Assembly (NCBI RefSeq): GCF_020080835.1
Contig: NC_058163.1
Span: 17,065,011-17,129,010 of the forward strand
Origin: Cotesia glomerata
Taxonomy: Eukaryota > Arthropoda > Insecta > Hymenoptera > Braconidae
Length of the DNA stretch: 64,000 nucleotides
Reading direction: 5' to 3'
Of the stretch, positions 41,701 through 54,733 are shown one piece after another. The notes below the pieces were generated by a model. That model saw only the letters and a list, made by a program, of their open reading frames with translations. It made no database searches and was not told where the DNA came from. The position numbers and the translations under genes were made by a program. Numbering within the stretch: position 1 is the stretch's first letter; each line of letters begins with the position of its first letter.

Positions 41701-44700
41701 TATTTACTAACAACAACATGATATTGACACTAAATAATAATGAAAATAATAATAATTATAATAACGACAATATTAACAATGACAATATGGATAATACTAA
41801 AAATATTTATAATGGTAAAAATAAATTGATAATACGATTTATTATTATTATTATCATTGATATTGTTTTTAAATTATTAAGAATTAAAGTATTAAATTCA
41901 AATTTAAAATTTTATCAATGCTGCTAGATATTGTACGAAAAGTAATACTTTAAATGATTTATATTGAAACTTTATAAACATTCAATTTCCGCGGAAAAAA
42001 TACAAACTTTGAATTAAAAATTTTTTTAAAAACAAAAAATGTTAAAATATTTTCTTTAATATAAAATCCCTAGAATTAATTATTAAATAACTTTCCATCT
42101 GTATTTTTCTAAATATGTTTTCTTTTCATTTAGTTGCATTTATTAACTAGAGTCAATATTTAAGGGCCAGTTTTTCAATCTAGGATAAAATTTTATCTAA
42201 TGATAAAGTATATCTATATATTTCATATATATAAATATACTGGCATCATAATTTTATCCTGGATAAAATTTTATCTTGATTTGAAAAACTGGCCCTAAAA
42301 GAGCTAGAATTGTTTGATTTTGCTTTCTTCGGAAAAGTCAGCTGATCAAGATCTGAGTAATTCTGTTCGAGCAATGTACAGATACTACAAACGTCTTGAT
42401 GATTGTTGCCTGTAGGTGGCACTACTTGTTAATTAAGCGAAGTTTGAAACGATGATATTTCTTACAAAATACGGATATTATTTATAAGTTTACGAATTGT
42501 GATATTTACTAGCAACAATATGATATTGACACTATATAATAATTAAAATAATAATAATTATAATAACGACAATATTAACAATGACAATAAGGATAATACT
42601 AAAAATATTTATAATGGTAAAAATAAATTGATAATATGGTTTATCATTATTATCATTGATATTGTTTTTTAATTATTAAGTATTTAAGTATTAAATTCAA
42701 ATTTACAACTATCACAACTACAAAATTTAAAAAATTTTTCAAAATATATGTGAAATTAAAAGCTTACAACTGATCATTTAGTTTAATAATCTGAGCTAAA
42801 AAGTATTCGCGGCTTATTGATATAAAATTTTATCAATGCTGCTAAATATTGTACGAAAAGTGATACTTTAAATGATTTATATTGAAACTTTATAAACATT
42901 CAATTTCCGCGGGAAAAATACAAACTTTGAATTGAAAATTTTTTTAATAACAAATAATGTTAAAATTTTTCTTTAACATAAAATCCCTAGAATTAATTAG
43001 TGAATAACTTTCCATATGTATTTTTCTAAATATATTTTCTTCTAATTCAATTGCATTTATTAACTAGAGTCAATACTTAAAAGAGCTAGAATTGTTCGAT
43101 TTTTCTTTCTTCGGAAAAGTCAGCTGATCAAGATCTGAGTAATTCTGTTCGAGCACTGTACAGATACTACAAACGTCTTGATGATTGTAGCCTGTAAGTA
43201 GCACTACTTGTTAATTAAGCGAAGTTTGAAACGATGATATTTCTTACATAATACGAATATTATTTATAAGTTTACGAATTGTGATATTTACTAACAACAA
43301 TATGATATTGACACTAAATAATAATGAAAATAATAATAATTATAATAACGACAATATTAACAATGACAATAAGGATAATACTAAAAATATTTATAATGGT
43401 AAAAATAAATTGATAATATGGTTTATCATTTGTCACAGGGTTTTTATTCCCTGTGTGCGTCCCTCCCTGCGCCTAAATTTGGCAACAGATCCACACTCGG
43501 TGTGTCTCTGAATTTATTATTTTATATTTATTCATTAATTTATTTATTGAATTCAATATTATTAGTATTATTTATATTTGAAATTTCTAATATTATGGTT
43601 ATTAATTTAAGAATGAATTTTATCTTTATTTCAGACATTTATAATGAATTATTTATAATTTATTATTATTATTATTATTTGTGTGCATTGCCGTAAATCA
43701 TTGTCATATAGTACCTAATTTTACTATGAGTGATAAATCATAGCCTTTACTCGCACGGGTGAGGCCCTACAATATCGATCGCGAGCAAAGAGTTCATTGA
43801 ATTAGGGAAAATGGCTAGAGAGGCCCTTGTTGTCGAACACGAGGCCTCAAACGGTTTACGGTGACAAAAATTGAGCAGACACGCGGTGGCCCGCTTGGTG
43901 TGAGGTATACACGCGGGACCTCCGCTATTGTAAGGAGTGTGGATTTGGTGCCTTGGGTTGAGTTTCCTTTTTGGTAAGTACTCACAAGTTGAGATCGATT
44001 AATATCCGCACACCGCTGTCTCCTGGCTTAAATAATTTATTCTTTTATTGTTTAACTAAATTCACTATCGATTTATCGGGTCGATCCCGTAGCGAGTAAG
44101 GGTTATTGTAAGGGAATACTTATACCTATCCCGAAAGCCTCGTGTGGGTCCCTGAAATGGCCAGCAATTACTAATTAAAGCATTACACTTACATTAATTA
44201 TTATTACGTTTGTAAATAATATTGAAAAACTAATATCTAAAATTATCGTTTATATTGGTTTAATTGTTTGAAATCTATTATAAAGTTCCATAAAGGATTT
44301 TATTCTGTTATTCGGAAAGCAGATTTAGTTTTAAGTAACACCGTTTATGAATAAATAATTTATTTCTGTTAATATTTTCTGATTCATTAATGATTTATTT
44401 TATGTAAGTTACTTCCCGGATTACTTCCCTGTCATCCGTCCTTTATTTTAGCATGATCTTTCGGAATATTACATAGATTTAATTACTTATTGTTTCTTAC
44501 TCTGTATTTTACCCTAATTTTATTTTAATTGTACTGCAACCTGCGCTTTTCATCCGCATTAACTCGAATCGTTAATTGACCGTCCGGCGCGGCCCCTGAA
44601 ATTGTTATTATTTTTGGTAATTTTTCACAAAAATTACCTGGCGTCCAAATGTGCACTAACTCAGCCTGAGGGGTTTCCGGGTTAATTTATTATATATTTA

Positions 44701-47700
44701 AAAGGGCGAGAGTAAAATACCCTACCCAGCCGATATCTCCGCCATCAGCCGAATTTAGTTAAATTTTGGGGAAAAGTATTGTTACACATTATTATCATTG
44801 ATATTGTTTTTTAATTATTAAGTATTAAAGTATTAAATTCAAATTTACAACTATCACAACTACAAAATTAAAAAAATTTTTCAAAATATATGTGAAATTA
44901 AAAGCTTACAACTGATCATTTAGTTTATCAATCTGAGCTAAAAAGTATTCGCGGCTTATTGATATAAAATTTTATCAATGCTGCTAGATATTGCACGAAT
45001 AGTGATACTTTAAATGATTTATATTAAAACTTTATAAACATTCAATTTCCGCGGGAAAAATACAAACTTTGAATTAAAAATTTTTTTAAAAACAAAAAAT
45101 GTTAAAATATTTTTTTTAATATAAAATCCCTAGAATTAATTATTAAATAACTTCCCATTCGTATTTTTCTAAATATACTTTCTTTTCATTTAGTTGTATT
45201 TATTAACTAGAGTCAATATTTAAGGGCCAGTTTTTCAATCTAGGATAAAATTTTATCTAATGATAAAATATATCTATATATTTCATATATATAAATATAC
45301 TGGCATCATAATTTTATCCTGGATAAAATTTTATCTTGATTTGAAAAACTGGCCCTAAAAGAGCTATAATTGTTTAATTTTGCTTTCTTCGGAAAAGTCA
45401 GCTTATCAAGATCTGAGTAATTCTGTTCGAGCAATGTACAGATACTACAAACGTCTTGATGATTGTTGCCTGTAGGTGGCACTACTTGTTAATTGAGCGA
45501 AGTTTGAAACGATGATATTTCTTACATAATATTTATTAACCAGTCTAAATACACAACAGACTAAACGTTGTTCGAGTTCTACTTTCTTGGGATAAACCAG
45601 CTGTTCAGTGTCTGGGGAATTTTCATTGAAGATAGTGTACATTCTATAATCTCATGGTTGTTGCCTGTAGATGGCACTGTCATTCAATTCGGCGGGTTTT
45701 AAATAATCTTAATCTCTTGATAATACGTAACATAACTATGCGTTTGATACATTGTGTCATTTACTAACAACAATATCATAATAACAATAAATAATATTGG
45801 TAATCATAATAACAACAACAATAATAGTAATCATAATCCGAACAAAAACAGTTTCACTGTAAAAAAATCGCGCCAAGTCCACGTTCATAAGACTATTAAG
45901 GAAAAAAAAATTTTTTTTTTTCTTTACAAAAAGATATAAAATAGAAAAATGAAAAAATCAACAAACTCGATAGAGTCTGGCGCCAAGTTCCGTTCTCAAG
46001 CCAGACTACCGAGTGTGTATATACCGTAAGCAGAACGGTTTTTTGAGGTTACAAATTTTTTTTCAAATTTATTTGGATTTTTTTTCTATATGATATTTTA
46101 TAATAGTAGTTCATGCTTTTTATTACGCGTATTACTTGATTATTATCAATTATCTTTATAATTTCTATTTAAAATTATTAAAAATAATCAGCACAAACTA
46201 TAGCGACCCTGATTTTTAGATTTTAACTTTTTTCTTATGTAAAAAGCGGACGGCCAGAGACTAAATAATATAAGGATGCATGCTAATCTTATAATAGATG
46301 GGAAACTACAGTGAAAAAAAGATATTTGACAGCTTGCAATTACACACGCCAGGCGGCGCAAGAATAACTTTCATATGAACTATAGCTTAAAGGGGATAGT
46401 TTGCCACCGGAAATGTATTAAATTAAAATTGTCAATTTTTATTATAATTACAAAAAATATTGAAATCCGAACAAAAACAGTTTCACTGTAAAAAATTGCG
46501 CCAAGTCCACGTTCATAAAACTCATCTCAATAACATTTGCACTTTACAAAAAAAATTAGGCTCGTTTTAATAATTTTCATTCTCTACAACAAGATGTGAA
46601 ATACAAAAAAATACCAAGAAACCGTCATAATGTTGAAAAAATTGAAAAAAAATTTGTTGAAAATTGAAAAATAAAAAAAAAAAATTTTTATCGTACTTGG
46701 CGCGCGTCATTGAGTACCCCAAATTTTTTCAGGATAAATAAACATCCTTTTAATGCTGAGAAATTTATAAGTAAGTCAACCTATGTTATTTCATAATAAG
46801 TTTTACAAAAGTTAGGTAAAATTGACATGTCATACGCAGTTATGCAAACTACATATAAGTCGATACGCATGCATACGTTGGGTCGGTTGCATTGTGAGAA
46901 TTGTGTTTACTAAAAAATAAAACATATGGCCGACTAAATTGGGACAATGCGGTGTGATTGCCAATCAAAATGTGTTAATTACAATTAAACGCAGCAATAT
47001 CAAACTTTAATATTGCATAAGGTTCTTCATTAAAGATTAATGACGAAGCTGAAAAAAAATGAATCCAAAAATTTTATATAATTTCAGATTTCTTGAACAC
47101 ACCACCATATTGACAGTTGTTCTCACTAAAGATCTAAAAAAAATTTTAAGAACGGGTTTTTTCACTAAAACTGATAATTAATACACTAAGCAATGTTTTC
47201 AATGAGTTCAGTATCCTTGACTAATGAAATCTATATAAATTAATTAATAATATGATTATATATATACAAGCGAAATCGATTTTTCTTGAGTTGAAATTCT
47301 TCCAAAAAAATTTGGGGTACTCAATGACGCGCGCCAAGTACGATAAAAAATTTTTTTTTTATTTTTTAATTTTCAACAAATTTTTTTTCAATTTTTTCAA
47401 CATTATGACGGTTTCTTGGTATTTTTTTGTATTTCACATCTTTTTGTAGAGAATGAAAATTATTAAAACGAGCCTAATTTTTTTTGTAAAGTGCAAATGT
47501 TATTGAGATGAGTTTTATGAACGTGGACTTGGCACAATTTTTTACAGTGAAACTGTTTTTGTTCGGATTTAATGATACTTCGATCGTAATTTTGAGTGCG
47601 GTCCTTGATTTAGTCGTAGTTTTTGCTTTTGTTGAGTAGACTAGAAGAGTTAAAAATTCATAAGTATTAAAAAACTACGCTTTCTTGATTTTTTTTTTAA

Positions 47701-50700
47701 TTAAATATCTCAGGAACAAATCAACCAATTTTGACGAACTTCGCAGCGTTCGACACAGTTTTTTGAGCAGTAATAGTCAACCTCATACGTTAAAAATGAG
47801 TCAATAAGAAAATTTTAAGTTAGGGTAAATGTTCCAGTAGTTGACCGCTTTCATAAAAAAGTCCAAAAATTATTATTAACTGCATTTTTTATGACCCTGA
47901 AATTTATTTTTAACTATTGTTGAACTTATAATCATTACAATGAATAGGTATTCTAAATATTATTTAATTTTTAGAACATCGAAAATAATTCATGAAAATT
48001 TTTCACCGCATGATCTGACTAAAATCCGTCAATCACTATAGTAGAGTATCCGAGAGGCGACTACATGTTTTAGTTAACAAAAAAGTTTCTATTAGGTTAA
48101 TCTTGCCAAATTAAATTCTGAAGTAGTCTTTAATAGTTTCTTAACAAATCTTTTCATAAGATTTGACAAAAAAAAAAAAAAATAAATAAATAAATACCAA
48201 TTCAACGACCGGTCAGACACTGGCACAATAAAACACCGTTGTACCATCAATAAATGACTTCGGTCATCTATTGGAAGGGGTCATCCATAAATTATGTCAC
48301 ACCTTAAGGGGGGGGGGGAGTATCACCAGAATGTGACATTGTGTGACAAGGGGCAGGGGGGGTCAAAAGCTTTGTGACGTCACATTGTGGCGTCATCAAT
48401 TCGTGACGGTTGAAAATTTTATGGTAAAATAGAAAAATCAAAATTTCGACATCTGTAAATAAAGAAATCAATAAAAGGAAAATCTTTATAAGCATCAATT
48501 TAAACAAAATTGAATAAATAATTCATTTTAAAAAATAGTTCACAAACCTCCATGAGTAGCTAACTGTGATAAATACGACACTCACTGTTTTAAAATTATC
48601 GACTCATGAAGGTTTGTCGACCTCCAGGAAGATGCGGATCAGTCTGCAAAAATACACACGCTATCATAAAAATGTCTAGGTTATTTTTTGGAGTGTAGGG
48701 AATCTCGCCGCTACCTGATCCGCAATCTCCTGAAGTACCGACTCCGTAAACCTCCATGAGTAGCTAACTCTGATAGACACGACACTCACTATTTTAAAAA
48801 TGTCTACGTTATTTTTTGGAGTGCGGGGAATCTCGCTGCTGCCTGATCCGCAACCTCCTAGAAAACCGACCCTCAAAAATCGAAAGGTTGTAGTCAAGTG
48901 CTTTCGAGCATTATAGAAGTTTTGTTTTAATTTTTTATTAACTCGTAAATTCAAGCGATTATATATTCAATTGTATTTTTATTTGAATTTATGAATTTAT
49001 ATAAATCAAAATTTACAGATGTCTAAAATCACGGGTTTCTAAATTTGCTGGTCTATATTAATAGATGTCTATTGCTTAAGAATTCATATATTAATAAATG
49101 TCAATATTTTTATAAATATAAGTATTCAAATGTCTTTTTACTGACTTCTATGAATTCAGTTCATTTTATTTAATTTAATGTCTATATTTATATTTGATAA
49201 ATTTTAAAATTATCCAATTAAATTGTTATCTTTTTTTTTTAATATTATAATTTTACTTTTATTTATTTTGTGGTGTGTAATCGTTTTAATTGCTAATATT
49301 TTCAATTTCTATTTTAAGTGTGATTGATATTTTGAGTTATTTATTTTCAGTGAATTATTTTTTCAATTTTGTTTAAAATGATGCTTATAAAGATTTTCCT
49401 TTTATTGATTTCTTTATTTACAGATGTCGAAATTTTGATTTTTCTATTTTACCATAAAATTTTCAACCGGTACGAATCAATGACGCGCACTGTATATGTG
49501 AATAAAAAACTTAAAATATTTATAAACTCAATTTATGTTTATTAATACTTTAGCACTCTCGTTATGAGATTATCTCTCACCCAACAACATCTAACTTCTG
49601 AAGCGACGTTTTAATGCAAGTGAGATACTAAAATTCTCAAAAGTTCTGAATAGCAAGGGTCTGAGTAGGTTTAAATCGTCGGCGAGTGCTCGCTCGCTTT
49701 TCTAAAAAGTGAAAATAACTGTTTCTTTTTAATTATTTTTAAATACATGCATAAAATTGAAAAATGTGTGACGTCACATCAAGGAGGAGGGGGTTCGGAA
49801 AATGTGACAACCTGTGACAAGGACGGGGGGAGGGGTTAAAAAGTCCTGAAATCCGTGTGACGTAATTTATGGATGGCCCCGAACCTGCTACTTTTCAAAA
49901 TACCAGTAGTTGACCGCATGCACAGTTGTAGAGTTTCTAACCTATATAAAATAAAAATATAAATATGTTTACGTGATAATTTAGTGTTTACACAAGTGTT
50001 GTTATTTAAAATAATTTATAATTATTAAATTATTAGTAATAAAGAAGTATTTATGATTATTGTTTAATGTGTTTCAAATAAGATGATTGTTGAGTCAAGT
50101 TTAAATTTGTACACTGATAGAAGGATTTATTAGCTATTTATAATTTAATTTATTTAGGAGAAAAGAGTACATTTATTAATAGTTAATAAGTATTTATTTA
50201 TATTTAACAAATATTTATTAACAGTTAATAAATATTTTGTTGAGTGAATTTATTTCGCTTGCAATGTCATGTGTTATGAAGAGGAATGTTGAAAGAATTG
50301 GGGAGGTACGCAAAAGAAAATAAGATGGAGGTAAATGTAGGAAAAACTAAAATATTAGTATATAGGAATGGAGGAAAGAAAAAAAAAGAAAAAAAATGGA
50401 TATTCAACGGGGGGGGGGGGAATTGAAGCGGTAAAGGAAGTCAAATATTTAGGCTACAGGTTTACCACGAGGAACAGCGCGGCGAGGCAAAAGAAAGAGA
50501 TGGCACAAAAGGCAACTAATGCCGTATGGGGGGTAATAAAAAGAAGTAGGAGGAATAGTATCAGAGATAGGATGTATTTGATGAATACGGTGGCAAAGTC
50601 AGTAGCAATGTACGGAGTAGAAGTATGGGGGGTGGGAAAATTCGGAGGAAATAATGAGAGTACAGAGAAGGTTATGTAAAATGGCATTGGGGGTGAGCCG

Positions 50701-53700
50701 AGATACACCGGGGTATATATGGAGGGAAGAAATGGGAGTGGAAGATATGGAAGTAACATTAAAAGAGAGAGCAGTGAGATACCTGAAAGACATAATGAAA
50801 ATGTTAGAAGGAAGATGGCCGAGGATTGTGATGAAGGAAGAGATGAGAGGTATACTGAATGGAAAACCAACAAAATGGAGAAAGGCGGTGAAGAAGGCTT
50901 TAGAAAAAATGGAGTGCGAAAAAGTAATAAAAATGATACACATGGGGCAGGAAGTAGAGGAAATAGAGAGAAAACTAGATGAGGGGATAGAGCGTATCAG
51001 GGAGAAAGGAAGAAAAGAGGGCGAGAAGGCGATAGAAAATTCAACGTACTGTAAAATTTATAAGAAAATAAAAATAGCGAAAGATCAGAACTACTACTGA
51101 AAAAAAGATAAAATCAGAGGTGAAGATAAAGAAATGTGGGTCAGAATACGGTGTTGAAACATCGGGAAAGCGGGTAAAAAAGGTTACAGAGATTGGAGTT
51201 GTAGGATATGTAAAAAGGAGGAGGAAGATATATTTCATCTGCTGAAATGCGAGGGGGTATATAATGAGATGAATAATGTGGAAAAAGCTATACTAGATGA
51301 ATGGAGAGAAGTAGAGAGTGAGATGGAGGAAGTTAGAATGATAGAAATATTAAAGGGAGAGGTAGATGTGAGGGTGTGCACGGTCTTCAGAAAAATTGAA
51401 GAGATCCTGAGGAAAGCAGCAGGATCACGGAGTTTGGTGTAAATGGACAACCACAACGACGACGGGCAAAATTAAAAGAGAAAGAAGAGAAAAATAAAAA
51501 AGAAATGTAAAAGAGATATTTAATATATTATTTAAGCTATGTAAAAACTTTGTAAAAGACACTAGTCATGCAAATAAAATCCTATTATTATTATTATTAT
51601 TATTATAATTAATGTAAATAATTTGTAAAGATGATTTTTGTTTAGAAGCAATCTTCATAACATATGACATTACAAGCGAAACACAAATTCACTCAACAAA
51701 CTATTCATTAACTGTTAATAAATATTGGTTAAATATAAATAAATACTTATTAACTGTTAATAAATGTACTCTTTTCTCCTAAATAAATTAAATTATTAAT
51801 AGCTAATAAATCCTTCTATCAGTGTACAAATTTAAACTTGACTCAACACTCATCTTATTTGAAACACATTAAACAATAAGCATAAATACTTCTTTATTAC
51901 TATTAATTTAATAGTTATAAATTATTTTAAATAACAACTCTTATGTAAACATTAAATTATCACGTAAACATATTTATATTTTTATTTTATATAGGTTTGA
52001 AACTTACAACTGTGCATGCGGTCAACTACTGGTATTTTGAAAAATAGCAGGTTCCAATAGATGACCGAAGTCATTTATTGATGGTACAACGGTGTTTTAT
52101 TGTCCCAGTGTCTGACCGGTCGTTGAATTGGTATTTATTTGATTGATTTTATCAAATCTTATTAAAAGATTTGTTAAGAAACAATTAAAGACTACACGGA
52201 ATAAATGAAACACGACTGATTACTGTGCTACACAAGAATGAGCGATAAACATATAAAAAAAGTTCTTAGCACATTACTAGATCATGTGATAATAAGAATG
52301 AGTCGTTTTTACATATGACTGAGTATCTTTCAGCACAGTAACAATTCCTATGTTACACATTACATTGAAAACACGAGTGATTCTCATGTTCACAGTCGCT
52401 GTTAGCTTTTAGGACAATACAGATTCCCGTGAGCAGAAGAACCCTTACTATATAAAATAAGTATGAGTACTGCGCAAGCGTACGAACCAGTCACCTGACA
52501 AATGTTTCTCATTCTCGTGCAGCACAGTAACCATTCCTGTGCTAAATGAGAACTGTTGCTGTGGATCACATTGTAATAATAGTAAAAAAAAAAAACGAAA
52601 CTTATTTCATTTGTAAATATTTGTAATATTAACTCATATTTTTATAATTATATTTATTATGATTTACAAATAGAAATCATAATATAATAAAATTAATTTA
52701 TTATTATAAATAATAATAATAATTCTTTAATTTTTTTTAAATATATTAAGATTTAATACGGTTGTATGTTTCTGAATTGTCATCAGTGACTTAAAAAAAA
52801 AAAAATAAATAAAATTTATTTTGAATTCTGCATATGATGGATTAAATAGACCAGAAAAAAGTGTATAAACTGATGTCAATTTTCAAACTGACATTTCAAA
52901 AATAGAAATGTCACAGTTGTATTATTTACATTTTTAGCAATCGAAAATAACTTTTCAATTTTTGTGGAAAAAAAAACTTAAATATTTATCAACGTTCTTC
53001 AATATACATTTTTCACAATAGTAAAATACAATAAGTTAAATTAATAGAAAGAATATAAATAAATAAACAAAAAAAAATGAGTGAGCCTCACAGACATAAG
53101 GTCACAATAGAAGTGAAACTTTTTTAAGCCGCTTTAAATAAATAAACAGATCAATATATATAAATATATATTATAGCATTTCATTTATTCTCAAACAAAA
53201 TAAATTTATTGGATTAATTATTCGGTTTTTAAGAATTAAAACAATTACACATTTTTTAATTAAAATTTAAATGAATTTATTTCTAAGAATATTATGTTTA
53301 CAACAAATGTAAGTTTTATTTTTCCTTTTTATTTTATAGAATTATTATCTTATTTATTCTTTATTATTACTTGAATGATCAACAAATGTTATCAGCGGCT
53401 TGTGATAGCTAAAATGTGAAATAAATATTTTTGTCTGTATTCTATTTAAGTATCTCGAAAAAACCGCATCTATTGTTGTCCCATGTTTTGTCGTTGGTTC
53501 ATTTGGATTATTATTTATCGCTAAATCAAATTTGGTCTTTAAAAAATCAACCAAAACGGCCGATGACTCCGATGAAAAATTTACGTTAAAATCTCCACTA
53601 AGGATTATAGGTTTTTTTTCTAAGTTTTGATTAAGTTCTTCCGCAACAGCAGCCGAAAATGGTAGTAGTGCACGATGCATAAATTTTATTATGTCTGTGA

Positions 53701-54634
53701 TATACTTATTCGGTGATATATAAATTGATACTAGTAAAATTGACTGGCCATTTTCCGTTGTACATTCAGCGGCACAGATTTCTCCTACAGCACTGAGTTG
53801 TACTCCAAGTGCCTGTATATTATGTACTGAAATGTCCATTGATGGTGTTACAATGTGTGTTGTATCGTTATCATTTTGATAAATAGCTCCACCTCCAGAT
53901 CTTATATTAGGGCGTTTATATTTAACTACACAATTAAAATTAGGAATGGAAATGTCTTCATCATTATGAGTCCACGTTTCAGACAAAAGTAGAATATTTA
54001 AATTAGCAGCTACTTTGTCGATAATGTCATTGTTATGGGCTTGTAAACTTTGAATATTCAAACTATAAATTGACAAACCAGGCTTTTTAGTGATAAATTC
54101 AAGTAATTGTGATTCTAATGTCACTAATGGGTTTAATGACAGTCTTTGAAGCTCAAGTTTTAACGGACGAAGTGCAGCTGGCTCTGTTCGCCCATGATAA
54201 AAAGTAGCCGTATTATTTTTTGTAACGATATATAATTTTTCAATCGTAGTAACTCTCGATAAAGCAACCTACAATAATTATCATTTACTTACCAGGATTA
54301 AGAAAATATAATGATGAAATTATTAACACGAATGTATAAACAGGAATTGAGAAATTTATATTTGAGTCAACACGTGTAAATATATATACACCCCACTATA
54401 CCCCAAAACTATTTACACAAAATAATTGAAAAATATAATGAAAAATAATTTTCCAGGAATAAATTTTAATATATATATCAAATAAGTGTATTTTTCATGT
54501 ATTTATAAGTATTTACGTATTAATTTATGCATATATCTGTACTAAAACGTTTTAAATAAGAACGGTTTGCGACAGCTGATATACGCATATACATATAGCT
54601 GATATACGCATATACATATAATATATACACACAC

Positions 54635-54733
<99 letters not shown>

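Larger units (their letters stand above)
34630..45780. repeat. ~790-bp tandem array, about six units, with insertions
   Basis: The anchor TAATTCTGTTCGAGC lies at 40764, 41556, 42358, 43140 and 45418. Spacing is 782-802 bp, and about 785 after removing the insertions in the last interval. A partial unit at 34630-35119 precedes the TTAA elements and a diverged one lies at 45540-45780. Units share ATTCGCGGCTTATT, GCTGCTAGATATTGTACG, AGTCAGCTGATCAAGATCTG and an AAT-rich tract that gives false Asn-rich frames. The unit between 41556 and 42358 lacks about 130 bp between two AAATTTA sites. Confidence 0.85.

Noticed and set aside
41697..43511. Asn-rich proteins repeated at 41697 and 43281
   Set aside because: Translation of the AAT-rich part of the 790-bp tandem unit; the second one runs into the solo LTR.
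50454..51456. Minus-strand Ser/Leu-rich frames
   Set aside because: Antisense shadows of the LINE reverse transcriptase fragment.
54272..54295. 24-nt intron before the Helentron frame
   Set aside because: Splice-like ends GTAAGT...TAG exist, but it is far too short for a normal intron and the upstream sequence is not coding.
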